Virus record (IMG/VR): IMGVR_UViG_3300037606_000073
Location: 1-58,832 of that record
From: a virus
DNA length: 58,832 nucleotides
Strand: one strand, 5' to 3'
The notes beneath the pieces were generated by a model. The model did not search any database, had not been told where the DNA came from, and saw only the letters and a program-made list of their open reading frames with translations. Below are positions 30,223-40,665 of the stretch, piece after piece (the stretch's first letter is position 1; each line of letters opens with the position of its first letter). A program made the translations under genes and the position numbers.

Positions 30223-33063
30223 ATGGATACGTTGGACTTTCTCCAGCGTGTTCTGCCAACAGAGGGGAAGTACTGCTCATGGGGGCGCGCACAGCGGTTC
30301 TATGATTCAACCAGCGATTTGGCTGAAACAGTACTAGACAGAGACCAGCGTGGGCAGGACACTTACTTTGCTATTTCTAGTTTTAAGGATGACAGCAGCC
30401 GTAAGCAGGTGAACGTACACGCGATACGCGTGCTCACCATAGACGTAGACTGTGGTCCAGATAAGCCGTTCCCTACATGGAAGGAGGGGCTGCAAGCCCT
30501 TGGCAAGTTCGTAGCAGACGCGGGCCTGCCCAAGCCATTGGTTGTGCGCTCAGGCTACGGGCTCCACACCTACTGGGTACTTGATCGCGACCTCGACCGT
30601 GACGAGTGGACACCGCTCGCGCGTGCGCTGAAGGACGCGGCCAAGACCCGTGGCTTTGACATAGACACGACCAAGACGGCAGACGCAGCGCTGGTGCTGC
30701 GCCCTGTCGGAACCCATAACTACAAGAACCCGACTGCACCCAAGCTGGTGCGTGTAATCCTCGACGGTGGCGACACCACAGTGGATGCGATGCGCAAGGC
30801 GCTGGCGTACTACTACAACGCTTCGAACACCCCCGTTAAGCCCAAGAACAACAGCCTGTTGGACAGCCTCGCGGTCAAGACCGACATGCCCCCAGCTGTG
30901 GGCAGCCTCATCGTCGCCAAGTGCGAGCAGATCAAGTGGGCCTCAGAGAACCAAGCCAAGGTGGCTGAGCCACTGTGGTACGCCCTGATCGGTGTGGCTG
31001 CGTTCTGCGAGGACCCCGAGGGTACAGCCAAGATGTGGAGCGAGGACCACCCGGGCTACTCTGAGTCAGAGACGCTGCGCAAGCTGCAGCACTGGCGGGA
31101 GCAGGCCACTGGGCCGTCTACCTGCGCCAAGTTTGAGGCAGAGCGCCCCGTGGGGTGCAAGGGCTGTCCGTTCGCTGGTAAGATCGGTAGCCCAGCGCGA
31201 CTGGGTGTGCGGTATCAAGAGGTGGACACCAGCGCAACTGCACCGGACGAAGTCGTTACCGACATACCTGTACCCAAACCGTTCAAGCGTACAGCCACAG
31301 GGATAATGGCGACCATTGACGACACGGACGTGCCCGTCTGTAACTTCGATCTCTACCCACTGAGCTACGGGTACGACGAAGCGCTGGGCTACGAGGTGGC
31401 GCAGTTCATGTGGGAGCGCCCGCATGTGGGCTGGCTGGTACTGACGCTGCGACTTGCCTATCTGGCCGACGGTTCATACCGCGAGTTCGTCGGCGCTGTT
31501 GCTGACCAAGGCATCATGCTGGAGACCAAGCGGCAAACGGAGTACTTTCAGATCATGCTACGTGCTTACATCAACGAACTGCGCAAGGTACGGACAGTCA
31601 CCAACCTGTACTCGACCATGGGTTGGAAGGAAGACAACGAGGTGTTCGTCCTTGGCGACGACCTGTTCCGCCGCAGCGCCAACGGCGTCGTGACCACAGA
31701 GACGATCCGCCTGTCCGCCCGCAGCACGCGCGCGGGTAGCGATATGTATACCACGAAGGGCAGCTTCGAGACGTGGAAGTCCGGAACAGGTCTACTGCGC
31801 AAGGGCAAGCTCAACGCGCACCAGTTCTCCATAGGTATCGGGTTCGCCTCGATCCTCATGCAGTTCACAGGCCTCAAGGGTACGACCGTGTCGTTCTATG
31901 GCCCATCCGGTAGCGGTAAGTCACTGGCGCAGCTGATGCAGCAATCAGTATGGGGCGACCCAGAGAAGCTGCACTTCCAGTCCAAGTTCACCGCGAACTC
32001 TCTGTTCAACAGGTTTGGTACATACGCCCACCTGCCCATGACGGTGGACGAAGCCACGCAGATGTCCGACAAAGATGTCGGCGACTACCTGTACTGGGTG
32101 AGCCAAGGCCGGGACAAGGCACGCCTGTCCCGCACCGCAGAGGAGAAGGCACCACGGGAGTGGGCTCTGTTCTCGACGCTATCCACCAACAGACCAATTA
32201 CCAGTAAGCTGATATCCACAGGGCATGAGACGGACGCGCAGCTTGCGCGCCTGCTGGAACTCCGGGTCAACAAGTCCCCGCTGTTCGGCGACGGTACAGA
32301 CTTCGGCCGTAAGATACACCGCCTGTTCACTGAGAACTACGGGTGGGCAGGGCGCATGTTCCTGCACCGGATAATGGAGATCGGCGAGCAGGGCCTGCGG
32401 GCTATGATCGCGAGCGCACTGGATGAGTTCGAGGCACGGTACGGTGTGAAGTTCGACGGCGTCGAGCGGTACTGGGAGATCGCTGTTGTGCTGACAGAGC
32501 TGTGCCTGCGGCTGGCCCACGAGTGGGGCATCATCGACTTCGGACCCGTCGAGTGCACCAACTGGGTAATCATGCAGCTGGACTCCATGCGCGAAGCTGT
32601 GCAGGACAACGCGCTGGATCACTTCGATCTGCTGGCTGAGTATATCAACGAGCACCTGCGTGAGACAATCGTCGTGTACCACGAGGCAGGCAAGGCACCG
32701 CAGCCGGTGTACGAGCTGATGCCCAAGGGTTCGGTTCGGGTGCGCATCGACGGCCAGCGGACGCACGGTTCGACAGACCTCGTCGGGGGTGTGATGCTGC
32801 TGGAGCGTTCGAACTTTCGCAAATGGTTTGCAGAGAAGGGCGGGAACCCACGAGAGTTTGCTGAACAGCTGGCTACAGATGGGGCCGACGCTACACCGAG
32901 ATCGAAGAAGGCGTCGCTCGCCAAGAACACGACGCTCTCCATGCCGCAGTGCTACGTCATCGGGGTAAACCTGAACCACCCGCGCATGAACTCAATCCTC
33001 GAAGGGTTGCATCACGCACAGGAAGACGCTGTGTTCTCGAAGCTCATGCAGAGTGACTTATAG
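30223..33063 (+). CDS. Primase-helicase (AEP-type primase fused to a P-loop helicase)
   Basis: A 946-residue replication protein. The N-terminal 250 residues show primase motifs: LTIDVDCG (about 73), SGYGLHTYW (about 110-118) and LRPVGTHNYK (about 163). A cysteine-containing segment (CAKFEAERPVGCKGCPFAG, about 305-325) may bind zinc. The helicase half has Walker A GPSGSGKS (about 560-567) and MTVDEATQM as Walker B, of the DUF927 type. It would prime and unwind DNA for the polymerase. It ends at the convergent palindrome. Confidence 0.8.
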   Translation: MDTLDFLQRVLPTEGKYCSWGRAQRFYDSTSDLAETVLDRDQRGQDTYFAISSFKDDSSRKQVNVHAIRVLTIDVDCGPDKPFPTWKEGLQALGKFVADAGLPKPLVVRSGYGLHTYWVLDRDLDRDEWTPLARALKDAAKTRGFDIDTTKTADAALVLRPVGTHNYKNPTAPKLVRVILDGGDTTVDAMRKALAYYYNASNTPVKPKNNSLLDSLAVKTDMPPAVGSLIVAKCEQIKWASENQAKVAEPLWYALIGVAAFCEDPEGTAKMWSEDHPGYSESETLRKLQHWREQATGPSTCAKFEAERPVGCKGCPFAGKIGSPARLGVRYQEVDTSATAPDEVVTDIPVPKPFKRTATGIMATIDDTDVPVCNFDLYPLSYGYDEALGYEVAQFMWERPHVGWLVLTLRLAYLADGSYREFVGAVADQGIMLETKRQTEYFQIMLRAYINELRKVRTVTNLYSTMGWKEDNEVFVLGDDLFRRSANGVVTTETIRLSARSTRAGSDMYTTKGSFETWKSGTGLLRKGKLNAHQFSIGIGFASILMQFTGLKGTTVSFYGPSGSGKSLAQLMQQSVWGDPEKLHFQSKFTANSLFNRFGTYAHLPMTVDEATQMSDKDVGDYLYWVSQGRDKARLSRTAEEKAPREWALFSTLSTNRPITSKLISTGHETDAQLARLLELRVNKSPLFGDGTDFGRKIHRLFTENYGWAGRMFLHRIMEIGEQGLRAMIASALDEFEARYGVKFDGVERYWEIAVVLTELCLRLAHEWGIIDFGPVECTNWVIMQLDSMREAVQDNALDHFDLLAEYINEHLRETIVVYHEAGKAPQPVYELMPKGSVRVRIDGQRTHGSTDLVGGVMLLERSNFRKWFAEKGGNPREFAEQLATDGADATPRSKKASLAKNTTLSMPQCYVIGVNLNHPRMNSILEGLHHAQEDAVFSKLMQSDL

Positions 33064-33073
33064 TCACTCTGCA
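33047..33073. terminator. Bidirectional terminator-like palindrome at the convergent junction
   Basis: A perfect 12-bp stem TGCAGAGTGACT / AGTCACTCTGCA with a TAT loop covers the stop codons of the rightward primase-helicase gene (TAG, 33061-33063) and the leftward giant gene (TGA, 33064-33066). No T tract follows in either direction. It is well placed to stop both convergent operons. Confidence 0.65.
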
Positions 33074-36000
33074 ATGTAGGCATCCACGATCTTCTGCGCC
33101 GCACTCCTTGAGGATAGCGGCGTGGTCTTCAGGAACCGCTCACTGGCACCTAGACGCTGCGATCTCAAGGCGCTGCGGACGCGGGACCTAAGGTTGACAA
33201 CCTCCAGCCCTGTCCCCTCGGCGGACTCATTCCACTCTCGGGCCTCTGCATATAGCGCCTGCACCTTGGCGTTATCGCCAGCCACTGTGGCGGCTACGAT
33301 GCGGTCGCGGTAGTACACAGACATAGACTTCTGGTACTCGGTGATGAGCTTGGCCTCACGGACAGCTCCGTACATTGCAGATGTTGCGCTCGGCTGGAGA
33401 CCAAGTATCCGCCCCAGACCTATGGCTGCATTGTAGTCTTCAGATACTACATACCCGCGTTTGTCCACGATGGCTCCGTGCTTCTCGAAGGCGAACGCGT
33501 CCGATACGGCACGCACGAACGCGACCGGCGACTCCCGCAGTGTTGACTCAAGGGAGAAGGCTTTCCCCCCGGGCAGGATGTTGGCCACATTACCTATGGT
33601 CCCTATCATCTGTTGTATCCACGACGCCATCGGTCCGCCAATCGAGATAAGCTCGCGTGACACATCTGCTCCAGCGAGGCCAATACCCGTACCCGGTAGG
33701 ATATTACCATTGGAGAAACGCACGCCAGCGTCGTACGGAATGAGCCGGTTGAGCCCACCGCTCACAATTATCTCCCCCAAGCCGGGGAGCAGCTCGTCCC
33801 CTGTACGGCGGATAGAGTCACGGATGCTGGGCATGGGTATACCAAACTTCTGCGCGAGGGTGTTGACGAGGTCCTCGATGTCTTCGGCGTAGGGCACACC
33901 ACGCAAACCGCTGAGCAGTAGCAGTGACCCTAGCAGCAGCACCTGCCCAGAGCGCGGCAGATTGGCGATGAGTGCCGCAGTGTTTACCGTAAACATCTGG
34001 AACATAAACGCAAACTGTAGCGGGCCGCCGCGGAACAGCGCTGGCCTGTCTATGGCGGTGTACCCCCCAAGCGTAGTCAGAACCATCTGAGTGGAGAACG
34101 CGGAGGCAGCCTCAGCGGCTTCTGCTCGTGACTTACCGGCGGCTAGGTGCCGCTGGAACATAAGCTCGAAACTTGCCAGCGCCGTGGTTCTACGCCCAAC
34201 TTGTTCTGTCCAGTTGAACGGGGCCATGTACACCATCAGGAACTTCTGTGCGCCACCGGATGTGATACGCCCACGCGCCGAGCCCATAAGAGAGTTGGTC
34301 TGGGCAGCTTGGAGGATGCCACTGTCAATACCGAGGGCTACGAAGTCTCGCGCCTCAGCCGAGATACCCATCTCTTGCAGCTGCGCGGGGGTGAGGTCTT
34401 GCCAATACTTAGCTGTGTCCTTCTGCCCACCCAGTCCAGCGGCCACCTTCGTCGCCCGAACCATTGCAGCATACGCGGCGTACACCCCAAAGCCCCCGCC
34501 AAACCCCGTCTCGTGGTTCATTGTGGCCAGTGCTGCGGGCGAGTTGACAAATCCACTCACGACGTTGAGCGCACCCGACGCCATCATAAAGCCGAGGTAG
34601 CTCACAGAGGTCAGCATCTGCACCATCGCGATGTGCTTGTTGTTTGCTAGGTCTGTCTCTAGCACACCCTTCTGCTGGTCGCGGAACGCCACCATCGACC
34701 GGGCCTCTGCGTAGAACTTGTTCCCGTTCGCGGGCGCATTTTCAGTGACATACCACCGGTGGTACTGCTCGAACTTCTGGCGGGCCACGCTGATCGCGTC
34801 GTCGTTCGGGTTAGGCGCAGCTTTGAGTCGTTCGTACTCAGCCTTGAGCGTGTCGTACCTTTTCTTGCTGCCCGTCCACAGCTCCGCGGATTCACCCCTG
34901 ATATCGAGCAGGGTCTCAAGTTCCACACTTGTATTGTTCCGGGCGATGGTGGCTGCGCGCGACTCGATGTGTGCTGAGATCGCACTGGTCAAGTCGTTGG
35001 GTGCACCGGGTGTGAAGCCAGTCTTCAGCTGCCGCAGGATCGCACGGTTACCACTAGTGGTCGAGGCTTTAACAATGTCCTCCAGTTTCTGTGGCGTCAG
35101 AGGGATGTTAAAGCGCCGGATGAACCGCAGCGCGGCGTCGTGGCTGATCTCCGGGTCTGTAGTGGGTGCGTCAAGGGTGACCGAGCTTACCCCTGACAGA
35201 TTGCCCTTCTTCATCACGAGCTTGCCACGACCGTTAGCAGCCTCTGGGTCCCACACTTCTACAGTAAACTCTTTATCACCAAACAAGGTTGTGAGTTCCT
35301 TGGCCGCGCGATCAGCATCCGTCCGGCTTTCGTACTGCATGTACGGGGCCTGCTCGCGATAGCTCTCGCCGAGCACGTACCCTTTTCCGTCTGCCCCGGT
35401 GAACACCATGTTTGCTTGGAACTTACCCTCGCGCACGATAGGGACGTAGCCTGTCTGGATCGTGCGGACAGCAGCCTTCTCAGCGTCGTGGCTTGTAGTG
35501 AGCTGCCCAGCGATGAGTCCTACTTCGCGTTGGACCACGCGCCGTTTTTCTAGGCTTTCGACAGCGTTAGGGTCTGCCGCTGGTGGATTGTAGCGGGTGA
35601 GGAACCCGTCGATCATGTCGGTAAGTTCTTTCCGCTCGCTCTCGGGTAACGCTACGATGTCGTTGTTGTCCGCGTTTGGAGCAAACAACCCGTAGATACG
35701 GTCACGGCCAGTGCCCAGCAGGGCGGCGTTAAACTGAACGAGGAACTTTTCAGCCGCGGCTGTGTCGCGGGTCGAGGGGTCGATTTGCCCGCCCTCAAAG
35801 AGGGTCAGGTTTGCGTCTTGTATCTCCACGTACCGGCGGACAACACGGTCCAGCAGCGCGCGGTCACCATCTGTCATGGCGGCGTCCAGCGCCTTCGCCA
35901 CTCGGCGGTAAGAGTTTAATCTCTCTTGGTCGTGTTTGGTGAGGATACTCTCCAGCAGCTCGACTGCGGTTGTGCCCATCGAGTCCAGCTCTTGGTTGAA

Positions 36001-39000
36001 CGCGCCCCACTCAAGGTCCGTGAACTCCTGCTTCACATCGAGGTATGCCACCCCTGTGTATGTGTTGTTCTCGATACGTGCCTTGTAGTTCCGTGTGATG
36101 CGGTTCTTTGCACGGTCCGTCGTGGCTGCTGCAACAGCAGCGTCGCGCTCAGCCGCAAGCTCGGCGCGCTTCGCGTCAGTCATCTCGATATCTGTGTCGT
36201 AAGGCACACGCACACCTGCGGCCCACTGCCCGCGCGACAGTCTGTTCCCTTCGAGGAGTTTCGTGAGCGTACCATCCTGAAGCTGCAGCTCGCCCGTCGC
36301 AGGGTTGCGCAAGAACAGCTTGGGTAGGTTGCGCATGGATGGCATCTTGTAGGCATGCGAGTGGTACATGCGGTTGGCTTTGAGTACGTACCCTGCCTTG
36401 GCGCGTCCGCCCACGCTGATCCCGCTACCGCCCATACCAACCGTGGCGAGCCTTTCTGCCCGTGGGTTAAGGGCGATGTCACGCATTGTCTGCATACGTG
36501 TGACCAGAGAGCGCGCAATGTTGGTTGTGCGCGTCATATTATCGAATACTTTTTGGAACCCTTCGTTGCGCATACCACGGAAGACAGCCGGAGTAACTGT
36601 GTTACGCTTGAGTGAGTCCCACTTATCGGCGAGGTCCTTGGGCGAGAAACCCAGTACCTCTACGGCGCGCGTGACCTTGTCCAGTGCATCTTGGATAGAG
36701 GACGGCATGACCCGCCCCGGGTCGTCCACCGTGTGGCCTATTGAGCGGATAGTAACGTGCTCGGCTGCAGTGCTGAAGCGGCCCACCCCAGTGGGGTCCG
36801 TGCCTGCGTCGAGCTGGTGCATAGTATTAGCGATTAGGTCAGTGTTGAACACAGAGCCTTTCTCCCCAGTGCGCAGGTACCTGCCGCTCTGGTTCATAAG
36901 GTAGCGCGCGGCATCGTCGTCGAACTTGAAGCCGATATTGTTCAGCGCGTCTTTGGCTTTGGCCCACCACCGACGCAGGATACTCATCTCCACGCGCGCG
37001 GCGAAGTCCGAGAGGTATTCTTCAACAGCTTCTGCGCGGGGGATACCACGTGCCGCGACCATATCGTCGACGGCGATCTTCATGTAGGGCACGCTGTCGG
37101 TGTAGAAGGACTCCATGAGCGTGTTGAACTCGGATGTACCGAGCACGGACCGCATACCAAAGTGGCCCAGCACCTCGTGGGCGACGACGAACTCCAGCTG
37201 CTGGCGCGTAGCGACACGGTCGCTGAAGATGATGACTTGGTTGTCGAAGAAGTACCCCACCGCCGGTGCGGTATCGAAGTCGCCTTGGCCACGGGCCGCA
37301 GCCGCGCGCTTGTAGAGCGCAGGGTTCCGCTGCTTCAGGTCAGCCTGACTTGCGAACACAGACAGCTCGGGCTTTACCTTAAACTTGTTGAGTATATTTC
37401 GGGCGATCATACGCTGCTTGCCGATGGCCAGCGGAACTGCACGACTGCCATTACCAAGAACAACGTCGGCCAGCGACGCGAGCGAGAACGCACCGCCGGG
37501 GTTTGTGTTGGGCGTGGTGTGGGCGATCTGCCCCATCTTTTTGTTTGGCGAATTGTTTACCGTAGCGTACCCGAGGACGTCTGCCTTAGGGTCGCTGTTA
37601 CGCACACGCGTGGCCAGTGCCCTAAACCGCGCTTCGAACGCCGACACGCTGTTGTCGGGCACAGAACCGGAGTTGAACATGGTTACCATGGCCTGTATTT
37701 CTTTGGTCGCGAAGTCCACGCCAGCCGGGTCACCCCCGAGGCTCCTATGGTTGTTCGCACGCGCGACATACGCGGCGAGTTCTTTGTACTGAGTGCTGGA
37801 CAGATTAAGCTCAAGCGCATCCAACGCGGCCGCTGCCACCGATGGGTCAGAGTTCTGGCTAAGCACGGTCAGCTCTGCGCCTGCGTCAAGCTCCGCCTGC
37901 GTGAGCAGGGTACGCTTCTTGCGCGCGTCGTTGAGGATTACATCCTCGGCGAGCTCCACAGCTTCCATCGCTACCGACTGGTCGAACTCTGCGTCTGTCG
38001 GCTCCGCGGGGAGCTTGACTTTCTCTGGCTTCGCGGGCTTCGCCGGGGGCGGCGCTACTTCAGATTCCCGAACAGGCGATTGTTCTTGGGGGGTGTTTTC
38101 TTGGGCGGTTTCTTGGGTAGCCTCTCCGGCAGTGGTTTGCCCTTGGGTGTCTCCGCTTCGAACTTCTCCGCCAGCTGTGGGTTTTTTGCGTAGAGGGTCC
38201 GTCTTTGGCTTTGGCTTTTGAACGGCATCAGGTTTTCCTCTCTTTAGGGTGGGCTTAGGAACCGGTGGCGTAGGTGGGGTTTTCACGCGCAGCGCCCAGC
38301 CCCCCGCGACTTCCATAGGTTCGAGGTCCTTCGGGGTTACAGCTTGGTCAGTCTCTTGGGTGATCTGCTCTGCCACGCGCTTGCGGTTGGCCGGTGCGTT
38401 GGCCTGCGCCTTGTTTTGGAAAGGTGCGCCCTCTGCTGTACCATAGGTGTTGGCAGGTAGCGGCGGGCGCACGCGCTCCATCCGTTGCCCCAGCGCACGC
38501 AGGGCCGCGGCCTGCCCTTGCAGGTCCCGCTGCGCAGCCTCAGTCGCACGGGCCGTAGTCACTTGCTGCTGCATGGCGTTGAGGTCGGCTTCGCGCGTGG
38601 CGGTTACACCGGTGGCTACCAGTGGCTCTGCCTTGCGGACTGTACGTTTCACGAGCCGCGCGAACAGGGCGGCGTCTGCCTCACCCGCACGCTCCGCCAT
38701 GGCCCACTCACGCTGGGCCTTCTTGTTCAGACGTGGCAGCAACGGGAGTGTGTCCGGGTTGGACCGACCAGCGCGTATCTCCGCCCAGCTGCCGTAGGCT
38801 GCGTCGTATTCCCGAGGGGTAATCGCACCAGTGGGGGTGGGCTCCACTACGGTGTCGGTGGGTGCTTCGACCGGCGGTGCTACCACAGGGGCTGGCGTCT
38901 GCGCCGGCTGCGCCGGCTGCTGTCTTTGCTGCAGCTGCATAAGTTGCTGCTGCAACTGGTTTGGTGCAGTCACTAGGGGTGCTGCCGTTGTGACCGCCGG

Positions 39001-40656
39001 AGTCGGCGGGCCTTGTCGCGTAGCAGCAATATCGAAGCCCTCAGCTACAGTACCTTCAAGTCCTAGACTTTGCGAAGTTGCAGGCGCAGGTGCCACGGGC
39101 GCAACAGGCGCAGGTGCCACGGGCGCAGCAGGCGCAGGTGCCACGGGCGCAGCAGGCGCAGCAGGCGGCGCGGGGGGTGTAATAATATCTGGGGCGGCGG
39201 CTGCACTACGGTCAGGCGCAGGGAGTGCAGCAGGCGGAGCTGGTAGTCCAAGCGTAGGAGGAGGAGCAGCAGCGGCTTCAGGCGCCGGTAACCTAAGCGT
39301 GGCCTCAGGCGCCGGTAGCCCAAGCGGGGAAGGAGCAGCGTCCACTGGCGGCGGCTCTTGCCGCCCCTGTAATATATCAGTTGGTTTGCCTGCACGTAGG
39401 TTTACCACACCACCGATACCACCGCCGACGACTGCACCGGCTACACCGGCTTCGATAAGGCGCGACAGGTATTCGTCGGTGTAATCCCCACCGAACTGCT
39501 GGCCGCCAGCCATGACAAGCGCTTCTTGTCCGGCCTCGGTTACACCTTCCAACCCTGCGCCGATTGCGGCGCCAGTGCCTGCGCGGCGGAGCAAACCACC
39601 GGCAGCATTTGAAAAGCCGAACAGCCGGCCCGCAGCGATAGCTTCCGGGATCGTGGACAGCACAGCGTAGGGGACACCAATGGCAGCGGATATCGCGCGA
39701 GCGTCCATGTCCTCTGGCCCCGCGCCTTGCCGGCGGGTCTCACTGTATACGTCCGAGACGCCCATGGCGTAGTTGTTGACCGCCGTCGCAGCGGCTGCAC
39801 CGCCGATGCGGGCCAGCAGTTTCTTCTGCTCGGTCGAGGCTGCGCCCCGCGCGTAGGCTTCTGCGGCTTCTCTGGCTGCGCCTTTGATAGCGCTTTTTGA
39901 CAGCAGCGCACCGAAACTACCGACGGCTGCGCCGATAGGATTACCAGACGCAACACCACCAGCGGCTGCGCCGACGAGCGCGGTACCAATACTCTCGAGG
40001 ATGTTCGGGCCCTGCTGACCAAGCACAGACACAGCGTACTCAATCGCGCCTAGCTCGCCAGAGGCAACCTCTGCGGCCGATACTTGGAAGGGCGACAGGC
40101 GCTGGAGTTCTTCGCTGGCACGGTTGACGACGCCCGCACCTGTCTCCTCTGCCCCAAGGAACTGCAAGCCTGCGCCGCCGAGGGTCTTCAGGTTCTGCAC
40201 CCCGATGTCGAAGCTACGCCCGAAGCGTGTGCCCAACTTGGGGTTTTCGATACTCGCCAAGTACTGTTCAAACATACCGGTGCCTATCCGGGTCCACGTC
40301 CCCCCCGCGGGTGGCTGCGCAGGCTCTGCGTCCAAGCGCGCCCGGGACTGCACGGCAGAATTGTAATCCTCCGCGTCGAAAGCGTACCCGTTTACAGAGA
40401 ACAGGTTGCGAGCTTGGTCAAAGTAGACCGCGGGCCCGGTCGGCGCCTGCGGGGCGCGCATCGTAGTGTAGTCAGGCGCGGGCAGGTTTACTACCTGATC
40501 GAAAGCAACCTGTACATCTGCCATGGTCGCGCCCAGCGCGCCTAGCCCACTGGCTCGGGACGGGTCTCGTAGCGCGACACCGAAGGCATCTTGGGGGCCA
40601 AGCTCCATAGCCGCTGCGCGCGACTCTGGCACCATCAATCCAGCACGTTCTACCAT
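33064..40656 (-). CDS. Giant internal virion protein with metallopeptidase-like motif
   Basis: 2530 residues, last gene of the leftward late operon. Residues about 430-560 are proline/alanine-rich linkers; a zincin-type HEVLGH lies at 1160-1165, preceded by the strand QLEFVVA. The region of about 2000-2210 has hydrophobic segments (LGFMMASGALNVV, LIANLPRSGQVLLLGS) and the phrase FRGGPLQFAFMF, which recalls PLxRFG-type giant phage proteins. It is probably an ejected internal protein that helps DNA entry or acts inside the host. Confidence 0.7.
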   Translation of the reverse strand: MVERAGLMVPESRAAAMELGPQDAFGVALRDPSRASGLGALGATMADVQVAFDQVVNLPAPDYTTMRAPQAPTGPAVYFDQARNLFSVNGYAFDAEDYNSAVQSRARLDAEPAQPPAGGTWTRIGTGMFEQYLASIENPKLGTRFGRSFDIGVQNLKTLGGAGLQFLGAEETGAGVVNRASEELQRLSPFQVSAAEVASGELGAIEYAVSVLGQQGPNILESIGTALVGAAAGGVASGNPIGAAVGSFGALLSKSAIKGAAREAAEAYARGAASTEQKKLLARIGGAAAATAVNNYAMGVSDVYSETRRQGAGPEDMDARAISAAIGVPYAVLSTIPEAIAAGRLFGFSNAAGGLLRRAGTGAAIGAGLEGVTEAGQEALVMAGGQQFGGDYTDEYLSRLIEAGVAGAVVGGGIGGVVNLRAGKPTDILQGRQEPPPVDAAPSPLGLPAPEATLRLPAPEAAAAPPPTLGLPAPPAALPAPDRSAAAAPDIITPPAPPAAPAAPVAPAPAAPVAPAPVAPVAPAPATSQSLGLEGTVAEGFDIAATRQGPPTPAVTTAAPLVTAPNQLQQQLMQLQQRQQPAQPAQTPAPVVAPPVEAPTDTVVEPTPTGAITPREYDAAYGSWAEIRAGRSNPDTLPLLPRLNKKAQREWAMAERAGEADAALFARLVKRTVRKAEPLVATGVTATREADLNAMQQQVTTARATEAAQRDLQGQAAALRALGQRMERVRPPLPANTYGTAEGAPFQNKAQANAPANRKRVAEQITQETDQAVTPKDLEPMEVAGGWALRVKTPPTPPVPKPTLKRGKPDAVQKPKPKTDPLRKKPTAGGEVRSGDTQGQTTAGEATQETAQENTPQEQSPVRESEVAPPPAKPAKPEKVKLPAEPTDAEFDQSVAMEAVELAEDVILNDARKKRTLLTQAELDAGAELTVLSQNSDPSVAAAALDALELNLSSTQYKELAAYVARANNHRSLGGDPAGVDFATKEIQAMVTMFNSGSVPDNSVSAFEARFRALATRVRNSDPKADVLGYATVNNSPNKKMGQIAHTTPNTNPGGAFSLASLADVVLGNGSRAVPLAIGKQRMIARNILNKFKVKPELSVFASQADLKQRNPALYKRAAAARGQGDFDTAPAVGYFFDNQVIIFSDRVATRQQLEFVVAHEVLGHFGMRSVLGTSEFNTLMESFYTDSVPYMKIAVDDMVAARGIPRAEAVEEYLSDFAARVEMSILRRWWAKAKDALNNIGFKFDDDAARYLMNQSGRYLRTGEKGSVFNTDLIANTMHQLDAGTDPTGVGRFSTAAEHVTIRSIGHTVDDPGRVMPSSIQDALDKVTRAVEVLGFSPKDLADKWDSLKRNTVTPAVFRGMRNEGFQKVFDNMTRTTNIARSLVTRMQTMRDIALNPRAERLATVGMGGSGISVGGRAKAGYVLKANRMYHSHAYKMPSMRNLPKLFLRNPATGELQLQDGTLTKLLEGNRLSRGQWAAGVRVPYDTDIEMTDAKRAELAAERDAAVAAATTDRAKNRITRNYKARIENNTYTGVAYLDVKQEFTDLEWGAFNQELDSMGTTAVELLESILTKHDQERLNSYRRVAKALDAAMTDGDRALLDRVVRRYVEIQDANLTLFEGGQIDPSTRDTAAAEKFLVQFNAALLGTGRDRIYGLFAPNADNNDIVALPESERKELTDMIDGFLTRYNPPAADPNAVESLEKRRVVQREVGLIAGQLTTSHDAEKAAVRTIQTGYVPIVREGKFQANMVFTGADGKGYVLGESYREQAPYMQYESRTDADRAAKELTTLFGDKEFTVEVWDPEAANGRGKLVMKKGNLSGVSSVTLDAPTTDPEISHDAALRFIRRFNIPLTPQKLEDIVKASTTSGNRAILRQLKTGFTPGAPNDLTSAISAHIESRAATIARNNTSVELETLLDIRGESAELWTGSKKRYDTLKAEYERLKAAPNPNDDAISVARQKFEQYHRWYVTENAPANGNKFYAEARSMVAFRDQQKGVLETDLANNKHIAMVQMLTSVSYLGFMMASGALNVVSGFVNSPAALATMNHETGFGGGFGVYAAYAAMVRATKVAAGLGGQKDTAKYWQDLTPAQLQEMGISAEARDFVALGIDSGILQAAQTNSLMGSARGRITSGGAQKFLMVYMAPFNWTEQVGRRTTALASFELMFQRHLAAGKSRAEAAEAASAFSTQMVLTTLGGYTAIDRPALFRGGPLQFAFMFQMFTVNTAALIANLPRSGQVLLLGSLLLLSGLRGVPYAEDIEDLVNTLAQKFGIPMPSIRDSIRRTGDELLPGLGEIIVSGGLNRLIPYDAGVRFSNGNILPGTGIGLAGADVSRELISIGGPMASWIQQMIGTIGNVANILPGGKAFSLESTLRESPVAFVRAVSDAFAFEKHGAIVDKRGYVVSEDYNAAIGLGRILGLQPSATSAMYGAVREAKLITEYQKSMSVYYRDRIVAATVAGDNAKVQALYAEAREWNESAEGTGLEVVNLRSRVRSALRSQRLGASERFLKTTPLSSRSAAQKIVDAYIAE

Positions 40657-40665
40657 GGGGTCACC

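Noticed and set aside
37162-38193. Long plus-strand frame opposite the giant protein (343 codons)
   Set aside because: Low-complexity arginine/valine shadow of the real gene with no supporting signals.
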